This document shows positions 21,201 to 31,250 of a stretch of 64,000 bases of DNA, one piece after another. The first letter of the stretch is position 1. Each line of letters starts with the position of its first letter. The stretch is taken from the NCBI GenBank assembly GCA_047967505.1, contig CM106538.1; one strand, given 5' to 3'. The translations under genes were made by a program, and so were the position numbers. Under the pieces are notes generated by a model. That model had not been told where the DNA came from, did not search any database, and saw only the letters and a list, made by a program, of their open reading frames with translations. This stretch comes from Dipteris shenzhenensis. Lineage: Eukaryota; Polypodiophyta; Polypodiopsida; Gleicheniales.

Positions 21201-22343
21201 CACATGTCTCACATGTTTCAAAACAAATGCAGACCCATTTGCAAGAGAAAACTTTATGTCACCTGCTCCCACTATGTCACATGCATAGTCATTTCCAAGA
21301 TGCACACAACCTGTCTTTCCACTATCATAAGTGGAGAACCATTCCCTATGGGGAGTAACATGGAATGAAGCACCAGAATCCAAAATCCAATCCTGGGAAT
21401 ATGCATCATCTGAAGTGGTAAGCAACTCTGCAGATAAACTAGACATGAAGAGAACATCATTGTCACTATCACGTGTGACTGCATTGATCTCCTCGATCTT
21501 CACTTTTCCTTTGTCCTCCCTTGGACTCTCTTCCTTTTGATGATTTGCACCCCAATTTGCATTCTTTTTCTTATCCTTTTGCTCTCTTTTCAGCTTGTAG
21601 CAATCCTTTTTCATATGGCCCTTCTTGCCACAATGGTAACACTCAATGTTCCGTGCCTTGGATTTGCTACGAGACTTCCCTCTTTCTTGGGACTTCCCCC
21701 TGAACTGTGATCTGCCCCTTTGCACATTTAAGGCTGCATCCTGCTTGTTGCCATCCATAGACTTCCGTCTAATCTCCTCGGCCAACAAGCTACCCACAAC
21801 ATCATCAAATTTCAGTACTCCACCAGGTGCAGAGTTACTGGCAGCTGTACGGAAGGTATCCCATGAGGATGGCAATGAACATAAGAGAAATATTGCCTTA
21901 GTCTCCACATCAAAATTCATTTTCTGAGCCTGAAGCTGGCTGAAAATAATATTGAATTCATTCAAGTGAGAAGCAATGGAGACCCCTTCCTTCATTTGCA
22001 GCTCAAACAACCTCTTCATGAGGTAAACTTTATTAGAGGCAGTTTCCTTCTCATAAGTGGCACACAGTTTCTTCCACAAATCTTCTGTAGTCTGCTCATT
22101 TACTACTGTGAAATAAACTGACTCTGCAAGATGAAGTCTAATAGTAGACTTTGCTAATGCATCCAACTCATTCCAATCATCCTCAGACATATTTGCAGGC
22201 TTAGCTTCAATCCCTGCCAAGGGTTTAATCTGCTTCTTTTAAATAAGCACATCCCTTATTTGTTCTTTCCACAAAGAAAAGTTTGTCCCATCAAACTTTT
22301 TAATGCTGAAAAACTCCTTTTCAGACATGGAAGAGGATGCCAT
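18283..22343 (-). pseudogene. E2 copia gag-pol polyprotein, disabled
   Basis: It starts at an ATG at 22343 (MASSSMSEKEFFSIKKFDG). Domains in order: copia gag; zinc knuckle CYHCGKKGHMKKDC (21600-21642); protease WILDSGASFH (near 21340-21390); GAG-pre-integrase WHCRLGHM with CEHC; integrase with HSDVCGPM, LRTDNGGEY and a Glu in AEKMNRT; RT with LYVDDM (19226-19243); RNase H with YTDSDYAG, STTEAEY, SDSMSA and NPADMLTK, ending at 18283. Lesions: an in-frame TAA at 22241-22239 (codon 35), an apparent 2-nt loss near 20310, a TAG at 20101-20099, and frameshifts near 19880 and near 19000-19080. Both stops sit where Gln would be expected, so they could be C-to-T changes. Confidence 0.92.
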
Positions 22344-22789
22344 GATGCGAATAAAGCAAAATCCCAAATGCTAGTGCCTGCAAGAGAGAATCACACCAAA
22401 TACCAGGTGCACCCAAATGTGTATGCCACAATAGAGTGAAATATCACCAAAACTCAAAACTCAAAGCATCTGACTCATGTGCATATACTATGCATCCATA
22501 TGAGCAAATCTGGCCCACAAGAAAATGCCAATAAGTGCTAAATGACTCAAGCATAAACACTGTCCACTGGCATATGCATCAATAATGTCTCATCCAAGAG
22601 AGCATAGCACTATCAGTGCATCACTCGCAATGTGTCAGAGCTGTCCCTCAGCATAAAATAGCATCCATGTGCAAAGCGTCCATAAAAAATAGCATCCCAC
22701 AAGGCAATTTGGGCCTATCAGCGCATCCAACAAGGACCGCAATGCATCCAAATGTTTGCAATTCATGTTTAGATGAAGTATCCATCCCA
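22344..22789 (-). other. E2 leader adjacent to gag
   Basis: AT-rich sequence without motifs; presumably the normal 5' untranslated leader of the polyprotein. Confidence 0.4.
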
Positions 22790-23140
22790 TTGAAGGTACT
22801 AAACCTGATATTGCCTACACCACGTGCAATGCATGGACAGGTGATAGACAGGTAGTCTTGCTTGACTTCACAGATGACAAAGATGCCCACATACTCCCAA
22901 AGCTAGATGCAACTGAGCTAGGGATTTATATGTCTCACTGGTGACAGGATATGGACGACATCTACTTGAGCTGGGGGTAGTCCATGACTTGATCATCTAT
23001 AATGGTCTTCAAAGATGGCCATTATCTGGAGGACTCACTTGTTTCCCACATGGCGGTGAGTCAAGTACTATGGACTACCTACTAGGCCTACTAGCCTTTG
23101 TCTCGCAGATACATGTCTTCGTTGTACCCCACCCCCACTA
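22790..23140 (+). pseudogene. LINE endonuclease fragment, C-terminal part, inside the E2 leader
   Basis: The plus frame reads CNAWTGDRQVVLLDF, then KLDATELGIYM, then (other frame) VTGYGRHLLELGVVHDLI and MDYLL. It matches FNARIGNRQVGLLGF and EMDAAELGIV of the fragment at 3453-3990 and extends beyond it with the endonuclease C-terminus (NGLQRWPLSGGLTCF). It is antisense to E2 and frameshifted. Confidence 0.75.
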
Positions 23141-23142
23141 GG

Positions 23143-24345
23143 AGCCAGTGCTAGCCGAAGAATCATCAATCGGCTCTACCGATGCTGTACAAAGAAACAA
23201 AAACTCTTCTTGAGATTTTCGAATCTCCATTGCAGAAACCAACGGTCCTTGAGGTATATCCTTTTCACCTCATAAGACATACAGCACATCATTCATTTTG
23301 AATTGATAAATGTGCTTTTTCCAATCTATGGCTGGATTCTTTCTAGAATGCCAAGCCTTATCCAGGGCTATGTCTGCATGAGCAAGCTTAGTCATTTCAA
23401 AATCAAGCTTCTCAGCATAGTCCTGAATTCGAAGCTCCATCTGGGTAACCCTTTGGTCCCATACTTCAGTTGAACTTCCATCTGTCATTCTGACTGTATA
23501 TGCATAGTCAGATGGGCTAGTCTTTAGTTTCAACCTCTTTACAAGCTTGGAGTCAATTACATTTTGCGTTGACGCTGAGTCAAACAACACAATGACATCA
23601 TGATTAGCTACTTGCCCTTTCGTCTTAATTAACTCCGTATCATTAAAGGCTGTCTATCCCGTTGTTGCGGGCTTTGACAGGATATTATCACGTGCACTAG
23701 TTACTAACTTAGCAACAGACACACACAACAAAAAAGGTACTGACCTTTGAGAAGATCCCGCTAGCTGAATCTGCATCTGTTCTGCTCTGGGACTTCCCTC
23801 CATTTCCACGTCGCATTCTGAGATCACCATCTCAGCCATCCGACGATCCTTGTTTCGTGGACAATCTTTCCATTGATGAGGCTGAAGGCATCCAAAACAC
23901 AAGCCTTCTCTCCTCGCTTTTTCCCTTTGCTCTGGGTTCAAAGAAGACTTCGACCAAGCCCGGGCTGCCATTGGTATTACTTTTCTTTTCATTCCAATGG
24001 TGGTACTTGATTTTGGAGTCTCAACTGGTTTCGCCTGCTTGGTTTGACCACTAGGCTGTAAGGCACTCCCTTTACCAATCCACTTCTTCTTAAACCCAAT
24101 TTTCTTCGGGTACTCATACCGAGTCCCAACCTGCACAAACCCACTTGGTCCGTTTCCTTTTGCATCCTCATAGTTCAGGGCTATGGCAATTGCTTCATCT
24201 AGCGTGTTCGCATACTTAGCCCGAACTTCCATCTTGATCCGATCATTCAATCCAAAGATAAAATCTTTTACCTGGATTGACTGAGGTAGAGGTTCATCAA
24301 CCTTCATTCTTGTCTTGATTTCTTTTCCAGCTAATAGTGTGTGTG
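23143..24345 (-). pseudogene. Gypsy gag-protease fragment inside the E2 leader
   Basis: On the minus strand the gag part reads VKDFIFGLNDRIKMEVRAKY and has a zinc knuckle (LCFGCLQPHQWKDCP, near 23860-23905). After a stop near 23654 and a frame change comes a retropepsin-like piece with LFDSASTQNVIDSKLVKRL (about 23515-23590) and LAHADIALDKAWHSRKNP. The protease motif is DSA rather than the usual DSG/DTG. A later in-frame TGA lies near 23267. No gypsy RT follows. The piece is in the same orientation as E2 but from a different superfamily. Confidence 0.8.
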
Positions 24346-24400
24346 AATGTAAAATATAAAAAAAGAATGGGAAATGTGTGTGTATGTGAAAGAGAACAAA

Positions 24401-24431
<31 letters not shown>

Positions 24432-24542
24432 GCGTGTGTGTGAGTGAGTGAGTATGTGTGTGTGGGGAAATATGTGTGTGTATGTGTGTGAATCAGAAGT
24501 GTATGTGTGTGTGTGTGTGTGTGAATATAAAAAAGAATGGGA

Positions 24543-24575
<33 letters not shown>
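24346..24575. repeat. GT-rich microsatellite array
   Basis: GT runs interleaved with GA runs. A unit containing AAAAAGAATGGGAAATGTGTG occurs twice, about 175 bp apart, so the array has itself been duplicated. It joins the gypsy and copia fragments. Confidence 0.9.
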
Positions 24576-24576
<1 letters not shown>

Positions 24577-24584
24577 CACTAATC

Positions 24585-24762
24585 ACCTCAATGCCCAAGA
24601 AATAACGTAGCTCTCCCAAATCCTTCATCTCAAACTTCTGCCTCAATAGCATTTTCACATGAAGGATATCTTCATCACTATCACCTGTGATGATCAACTC
24701 ATCAACATAAATGACAAGCATCATAATACCTTTCTCTAAGTCCCATAATTTCACGTCCTCGT
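24585..24762 (-). pseudogene. Foreign copia RT fragment inside the E2 leader
   Basis: The minus strand reads GIMMLVIYVDELIITGDSD, then FEMKDLGELRYFLGIEV, a Ty1/copia RT palm segment. It is not a duplicate of E2's own RT, which reads LYVDDMLLASKN and FDMKDLGLAGHILGM. It breaks directly into the GT array on one side and the LINE fragment on the other. Confidence 0.82.
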
Positions 24763-24765
24763 GAC

Positions 24766-24992
24766 AATTGCCCACAATGACAAGATACACATGGGAGTCA
24801 GCTCATAGGAGGGAGTTGAGGAGAGATAGTGGAGTACAAGGCTCTGCGGGAATAGCTGTCCTCTTCAAATCACCACTCATTTGTGGTACGAAGAGAGGAG
24901 CATGCACGACACATATGGATACGAGTCCATCTGCAAATGCCCAACTTATCTTTATTGTAGTGTGCTACTTTCCTCCCGACACGTCATCCTAA
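24766..24992 (+). pseudogene. LINE endonuclease fragment, N-terminal part, inside the E2 leader
   Basis: The plus frame reads YTWESAHRRELRRDSGV, then IVVCYFPPDTSS, aligning with YTWEFAHRRELRRDTRV and IEICYFSPNTSS at 3453-3990. Homology begins abruptly at TGCCCACA. It is antisense to E2. On the plus strand this N-terminal piece lies to the right of the C-terminal piece at 22790, so the two are permuted. Confidence 0.8.
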
Positions 24993-25976
24993 ATCATCCA
25001 CTGCAACCCAATGCATACCACGAATGAGCGCACACTGCTCAAACTGCAACCAGAGTGATCTGCATAAGGTATGCTCAAGAAATCATAGTCCCACGTTAAT
25101 GAGCGCTACTGAAAATAGAACCTGAGATGCCTCAAAACATGGGCGCCATTGCATAATCGGACTCAGTAAGAAAATCTACAAATATCTCTCTTCTGCCAGA
25201 ACTCCAAAATCCCAACCGATGAATGAGAAATGGAAGTCAACACTTATCCACTGCCATGTGGCATAAATCTAAGGTTTCAAAACCTTAGTATGCAAAATGC
25301 ATAACAGAGAGACGAAATCGAATACACAGAGATCTATAACTCTGAAAATCCTCCACCGAATCGTGCAAGAACTAACAGGTAGGGGTTTTTGGGCGTCCGG
25401 AACGCAATGGGACAGACGGTTTTGGAAACCGTGGTCTCAATCACTGGGTCCAACACACGGACTGAAAAACGTTTTTGGAAACAGAGCTATCTGTAAACTC
25501 CACCGGAGTGCGAATGATGAGCAACATAGAAGTTTTAGGACCTCCTGGATCCACCGGAACTAACAGATCTGCAAATGGTTGCTCCAAACTTGAGTTCCAA
25601 CACCCGAGCAAAAAACGCAGGAATTGACACAGTGAGTCAGAAATCCACTGAAATGATCCCAGATTCAAGAATGAAGGTGTTTCCAAGCTCCTGAAGTAAT
25701 GTGGACACCAAAAGCAAGCAATAGTTGCCTCTACAAGTCAATACGGAGTCTCTGTCATCGAACGGAACAGGGAAAAGCTCAAAAAACGACTTTTTCTTTG
25801 AAAGCTCTTAACAGGCTCTCAAAACCACTTCGCAAAGCCAAAGTGACTTTTCCAAATGTTCCTCCAAGGTCTCTGCACACTCGGATGCAAGTAAAGTCAC
25901 CCACAAAGCTTCCCACAAAGCTTCTCCTTCCTCCCACAGAGCTACTGAGCTTCAAGCATTCACGCACGCTCAGCTA
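24993..25976 (-). other. E2 5' leader next to the PBS, unassigned
   Basis: About 1 kb with short frames only. No domain recognised; probably genuine copia leader. Confidence 0.4.
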
Positions 25977-26000
25977 GATCACCCGGGCTCTGATACCAGT
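25977..26000 (-). other. E2 primer binding site
   Basis: On the minus strand, TGGTATCAGAGCCCGGGTGA starts two bases inside the 5' LTR. TGGTATCAGAGC is the standard complement of the 3' end of plant initiator tRNA-Met. Confidence 0.93.
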
Positions 26001-26173
26001 TGAGAGTGCTCTCAACGGAAGCAAGAACAGAAGAAGGAGAGAGAGAGAGACAGAGAGCCACACAAGTTTGGTGGGTGCAGAACCACCCTAATCTTCTTTT
26101 TCATTCATTTATATATATGTGTTTGAGTATTGTACATAACTGGGGTTAAGGCACAGTGACCTTTAACCCCACA
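26001..26173 (-). repeat. E2 5' LTR (173 bp)
   Basis: Same length and, base by base as far as I compared, the same sequence as 18057-18229. Bounded outside by GAATG (26174-26178) and inside by the PBS. Confidence 0.95.
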
Positions 26174-26690
26174 GAATGAAGTAATGAAGAGGATGCTTCA
26201 CAAGAATAGATAAGTTGAAGTCAACATTGAAGAAGGCTTTGAAGGAAATCGTTATCCATGAGAAACGAAATTCAAATGAAAAATGGTGCACTAAGTGTTC
26301 TAGGAAAGTACATATAGAGAATGACTACAAAACAAAGTATTGTGAAACGTGCATCAAATATTGTCATGACGAGTCTGACTATTGGCACGCAAAGAAAAGG
26401 ACTGCAGATGTGAACCAGGTAGTGAGCCCAAGGCAAAGGAAGGATGTCCACCTAAGCAAGGCAAGGATAAAGGTAGTAATGCTAAGGACAAGAACCAAGG
26501 TCGTTCACAAATTTGGTGTTATTTTTGCAATGGTAACGACACCAAGACTAACTATCCATTGTGGCGTAATATGGAAAGACAGAAAGTGGATCATAGATGC
26601 CAAGTCATATTAGTAGAACTCCCAAACTTTGTGGATGCTAATGTAGTAACTTGGTCACAAGGTCCAATGGGATAGTGAAAGGGATCCTCC
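26174..26690 (+). pseudogene. E3 gag remnant, part 2
   Basis: It resumes E3 after the nested E2 and begins with the duplicated GAATG. One frame (26215-26613) has paired cysteines (WCTKCSRK, YCETCIKYC). Another (26382-26675) is Lys/Gly-rich with WCYFCNGND, resembling a basic nucleocapsid tail with a degraded zinc knuckle. Stops and frame changes are frequent. Confidence 0.55.
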
Positions 26691-26929
26691 ACCTTCATCA
26701 TCAGATGTCAAAGCATAAAACCAATTCACAACATGGATATCTCAAGAATTAAAGGGCAAAGTGCTAGCTATAGATTTGCCTCTTCATTTATAACTTAGTT
26801 GATACTTCTACTAGTAAGTCAGAGGATGAATTGAGCCGACCCCCAAGTCCATAAATAGCAAAACCATGGGAGATATTATAAAATATGAAGGTCAACCTGA
26901 CAGTGATTGAATTAGTAAAGATATGGTAA

Positions 26930-27120
26930 AGAGTTCTTCTTGCACCATCTCCAAGTCGAAGAGAGATGGCTGTTGTTATTACAAGAGTTTGATTTTAGGA
27001 TCATTCATAAACCTAGAAAGTCACATGTAGGAGTTGATTGTGTATCCAAGTTACCAACCTCAGATGCCAGTAAAGGGAGTGCTATTGAGTTGCCAAATGC
27101 ACATCTATTTTCTTATTGAT
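26930..27120 (+). pseudogene. E3 gypsy RNase H remnant
   Basis: One frame reads RWLLLLQEFDFRIIHKPRKS, then HVGVDCVSKLPTSD. This matches the end of Ty3/gypsy RNase H, which typically reads WxLLLQEFDF...GKSHxxADxLSR. It is the best evidence that E3 is a gypsy rather than a copia element. The preceding RT core is missing. Confidence 0.7.
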
Positions 27121-30100
27121 TTCACTAAACCCAGGTATGGTGAAATGCTACACTACTTATCTCAAGGGACTTTTCTTGAGCACATGCCAAAGGACAAGTG
27201 TAGGCAGTTGACCTTGAAGGATTGGAAGTACAGCTCGACTAGTGCATCCTATGTAGGTTGTTTTTGCTACATGGGTGAGCTACAGTACTTAATGAGGCCC
27301 ACACAGGCCCTACAAGAGGTTAGTTTGGTGGTGAGCTTACTGCTCAAAAAGTTTTACAAGCTAGTTGTAGTGGAGCACTCCCGTGCTGAGTGTAGTACAC
27401 TGTGACAATATTTTTGAAGCCAAGACTTTCCATCAATCACAAGGTTACTTGATTAGTAAGGCTCTCAATGCCAAAATTCAATCCTTCTTTTGATTTTTTA
27501 TGGAGTACATTAGACTAAAGAAGATCCATGGCTATATTCCAAAGGATGTATGTAGCGAAGACTCTCTTAGCATATGAAGACAAATTTACAAATAAATTGG
27601 CTCGAAGTCTTCACTAAAAACTTTGGTTTGAAATGGCTAGAGATACCTTGATTGGAAGTCCCACACCCCAACTCCTACTGACTAACACACGAAGTGGATC
27701 TAAGTGAGCTAGTGGGTTAAGGGCAGTTGAAGGCTTGAGTTCAAATGCTAAAGAACCTGATGTTTCAAAGAAGATACAAAATTTGGAATCTCTATCCAAA
27801 CCTCTCCCACCTCCTCCTCTCCTAAGTAAAATTTTCCAACGAGCTTGATCTACTATCCTTTGGTTGCATAAGAAGTCCCTCCCACCTATTCCCAAATCCC
27901 TTGAGTCTACTCCCTCCACTCCTGAGCCAAGGTGTCCCCCCCAACATCATCTTTGACCTACCTCCTCTAACACCTCATGTCTCTCATGATACTACTTCTT
28001 CACCCTATTCCAAGCCATAGCCCTCTCCCCCTAGAACCCAAAACTCACCTATCCGCACCCATCCGACTTGCTGTTGAGTAGCCACAAGGTGAGAAGGCAA
28101 GTGGAGCCAACACTACCATAGGTGGAGACACCAGCAACATGGGGAGTGTGGATCAAACACCTTGAGTTAACACTAAGAGGCAACCTAAGAAAAACAGAGA
28201 CATGGTAACAATGACACCAAGTGGGTAGTGGTAGAGAAGTCACCAAAGCCAAGATGAGTCAGCACTCCTGGAGAGACACTACAAAATATAGAAGAATGAA
28301 ACAATATGGAGACCAAGCAGATGGCCCTCAAAGAACACATAGAGGCCACGGGAGAGATTGGGGATATTGTTCTAGAGGGCCCAACAATCACCACAACTAC
28401 CATAGAGGAGGCCACTACAGAGTTAGCGAGGCCGTGGCCAAAATTAAGAGGATTATTGCTAAGGCCAAGCAAGAAGTTCAAATAGCTGAATATGTGAAAA
28501 TTGACATTGGCCATATGCTTTTGCAATCAAAAGAGGAGACCACAAAGGCAAGGGCATTGATAATGAAGGGCAAGGGCATTGATAATGCAGTCAACCACAA
28601 AGGCAAGGGCATTGATAATGAAGTAGCAAGCCCAGGTGTTCAATTGATCACAACACAGGTGTCCCTGTGAGATACAGAGCAGGATCCTGTTGCATGGAGT
28701 TCTAGGTGACTGACCTAAACAAAGAAGCTACAGTTAGGAAATTGTATATAGAGGATGGCACTCCAATAGAGCAGAAGAATTTTTAGTGTCCTTCCCCACT
28801 TCATGTGCGAGAGATCCCTGAATTCGCCTCCTCCATGTCGCATGCTAGTATGTGAGGATATTAAACCCCTATTTGGTTTGAAGATAATGCAGCCCCCAGA
28901 AAGAAGCATTGTTGATTGGCAATGTCTAAGAGAAGTAGGGCTCAAGGTAGCACCAATAGGGCAACATATTGTGACCAATTGGGTGCCTCCACAGGCCTTG
29001 TTGTACAAGCGACAAGAGCACAACCGTTATTCTAGAGAACTCAACCATGCTTTCAGGATAGCAACCAACCATGAGACCTTACTTCATCAATATAATGAGG
29101 CCATGGCACCACTTAGGATTGCCTAGCAAAAAAGCACTTCCCAATAGCAACTCATGGTGCACCAGGAGGAGAGACTAAATTCTCCGAGTAATGTCAATGC
29201 CGAGTTGCTTTAGAGCAAGTAGAAAAAAAAAGACACTTTGATAGGAGGTGGCAACTCTCAAATAGATATAGGCATTGATTTAGGAACTTGACCAAGCTTC
29301 AAAGCACCCAGGTGTCCTCCAAAGTGAAAGGATTTAGAAAATGATGAAAACACTATAGGACAAGGAGGCTCAGCTCAGGTGGCAAAGTAGATGGATCAAT
29401 CTAGCATAGCCACGATAGTCCCAATAACAAGAGTAGACAATTCAGTGGGAGAATCAGAATGTTCAATTGGAATGGGAGTTGATATTGAAGACCAAACCAT
29501 GGCACAAACTCTATCTATTTTGGATCTTGAGCTCCATTCAAACATTGGATGGGACTTCATCATGGTAAGTTATTTCAATAAGGGCATGCAGACTTCACCC
29601 CTTCACCATTTTGAGACTAAATATTAGCTACACTTCAAAGGCACAAATTTTAGGGAATAAAGCATAAACGAGTAGGGAAGAGATATTGCAAATGAGCAAG
29701 ATAACTTGACAAAAAAATGAAAATCTTTAGAGCATATGCAGGCACTTATTGAGTCACCCCCCCTATGCCTTTATACATACTACCGCCACCAGATGGACAT
29801 TGGCCTACAGAATCTATCTAGTTTGCATGAGCATCCTAGATCTAGAATTCAATGTGGCTTTAGAGGTGTCAATTTATGAGTGGGCCACCAATGCATTCAA
29901 TGTGGCAGTTTGGACAAGGCAGCTAAGCAGATGGAGGCTTTTATAGCCAAGTGAGAAGATCACTCACTACCTAGTAAATAGGTTGCTCTCGGAAAATGGA
30001 GTAGTTTCCTTTAGAATTTGCATAGTTATTACGCCTAGTGGAGCAATTACATAGTACTACCCTGACTGAGGTTGGTACTTATTATGCCATGTGTCAGCCC

Positions 30101-30544
30101 TCCCATGAGAAGTGGATGATGTCACTTAGTAATGTAGTTTATATGTATAGTTCTTATTTTATAGGACATGAACTGGATTTTTCCATGCGTTAGCCAACTT
30201 GTGAGAGATTGGATAGATGCTTAGTATAGATACCCTCATGCCAAGCCACTAGGGAATCTATCCTTGGCTGCCAAAGTCCCTGTCGACTAGAGAGTGGGAA
30301 GAAGCATGGTAGATCCGAAGACTGTCCCCATGGAACCAAAGCAATTTTCCATTGTTGCTTATAGTGGTTCCTGCACAACCTATGCTTCTCATCAACACAT
30401 CAAAAGATTTACATAGACCTTCTACTTCATCAACCTTGAAGAGGCATTCCTTGATGCTGATGCAACAACAAGAGTAGGGTACACCTTGCAAATAATGTAG
30501 ATATAGTTCTTGCAAATGGTGTTTTGCTAGTGGGCCTCTCACCT
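27121..30544. other. E3 3' internal region, unresolved
   Basis: Several mid-length frames exist (28221-28670, 28803-29126 on plus; 30258-30542 on minus), but I recognise no integrase or other domain. A proline-rich stretch lies near 27790-27960. The region may contain the decayed integrase and sequence from other insertions. Confidence 0.4.
28545..28622 (+). repeat. Three copies of a GGGCAAGGGCATTGATAATG-like unit
   Basis: GCAAGGGCATTGATAATG occurs three times, at about 28549, 28570 and 28603, within an open frame that encodes KGKGIDN repeats. Confidence 0.8.
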
Positions 30545-31250
30545 TTTAACAGAGGCTAGAACAAGTGCAAACTAAGCTATGAGGACACAACATAAGCTAT
30601 CAAGGTGATTGTTAATCTCTTGCTAACAAGCAATTTTGGTCAAGTCACTTGGATCTGGGTTGCACCAGCTCTCAGTCAAGATCATGTAGGCAAGCGAAAA
30701 AGTGATTTGGTCAACACCAATGGGCAAGCAATGCATCTTCAGAATTCATGAAGAGTGAAGAGTCAGGAGTGATTATAGGCTAATTAAAAGGAATGGTTGA
30801 TGCTAGGAAGGTACCTAGCTTGACCACCGCAGTAGTACAAGTAGAGTGTCTTGGTATATAGGAGTAGAGTGTGAGTTGTAATGTGCTCTTCTTGTATTAG
30901 TCTGAGTGTGTGAATCTCGTGATTTTGATTCTATGGCCATGAGCCATTTTTATTGATTACAAACTTCTTCGGGATTAATACAATTACCACTTCCATACTT
31001 GAATTGTATCTCTATCTCTTATTGGTCAATCACCCATCTTCATAGGGTTTTCTCACATAGTACAAATCCCATCTATTAGTCTATTATTATTGGCATCTAA
31101 TTTTGCACCTCAAGCAGAGTAGGAAACCCAACAAAGCAATCTTAGGACTGCAAGAACAAGCATTGCTTGCTAAGTTGAACACACACCTGCACCAATTTGG
31201 GGGCACATGGATTAAAGTCAACTTAGGGTGAGAGAAAAAGATCATCAAGA
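30545..31250 (+). repeat. 3' LTR of E3
   Basis: It aligns with the left LTR (15272-16430) from the GAGG block near 30580 to ATCATCAAGA at 31250, and carries the shared GTGTCTTGGTATATAGGAGT. It lacks the microsatellite insertion. The final CA is changed to GA. Many substitutions separate the two LTRs. Confidence 0.7.

Larger units (their letters stand above)
18057..26173 (-). mobile_element. E2: young, structurally complete Ty1/copia element nested in E3
   Basis: The 8117-bp element has 173-bp terminal repeats that match at every position I compared. A GAATG duplication flanks it exactly, and it has an initiator-Met PBS inside the right LTR and a polypurine tract inside the left LTR. Coding is on the minus strand. 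The gag-pol region occupies 22343-18283. The 3.6 kb between PBS and gag is unusually long and is a mosaic of pieces of other retroelements. Because the LTRs and target duplication enclose the mosaic, it travelled as part of E2 or arose inside it. The broken polyprotein means it would depend on a helper element. Confidence 0.95.
15272..31250 (+). mobile_element. E3: old gypsy-like LTR retrotransposon hosting E2
   Basis: Two related direct repeats (15272-16430 and about 30545-31250) bracket gag-like and gypsy RNase H remnants in plus orientation. A degraded initiator-Met type PBS directly follows the left repeat. Removing the nested E2 (8117 bp) leaves about 7.9 kb, a normal gypsy length. The LTRs differ by many substitutions and indels, and the internal frames are shattered, so E3 is old. 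A recognisable protease, RT core and integrase are missing, which suggests internal deletion as well as decay. Confidence 0.7.

Noticed and set aside
23654-24790. A single 378-codon minus-strand gene
   Set aside because: It is a chance fusion of a copia RT fragment, a GT/GA array (read as Thr-His and Ser-Leu repeats) and a gypsy gag fragment; the array simply contains no stop codons in that frame.
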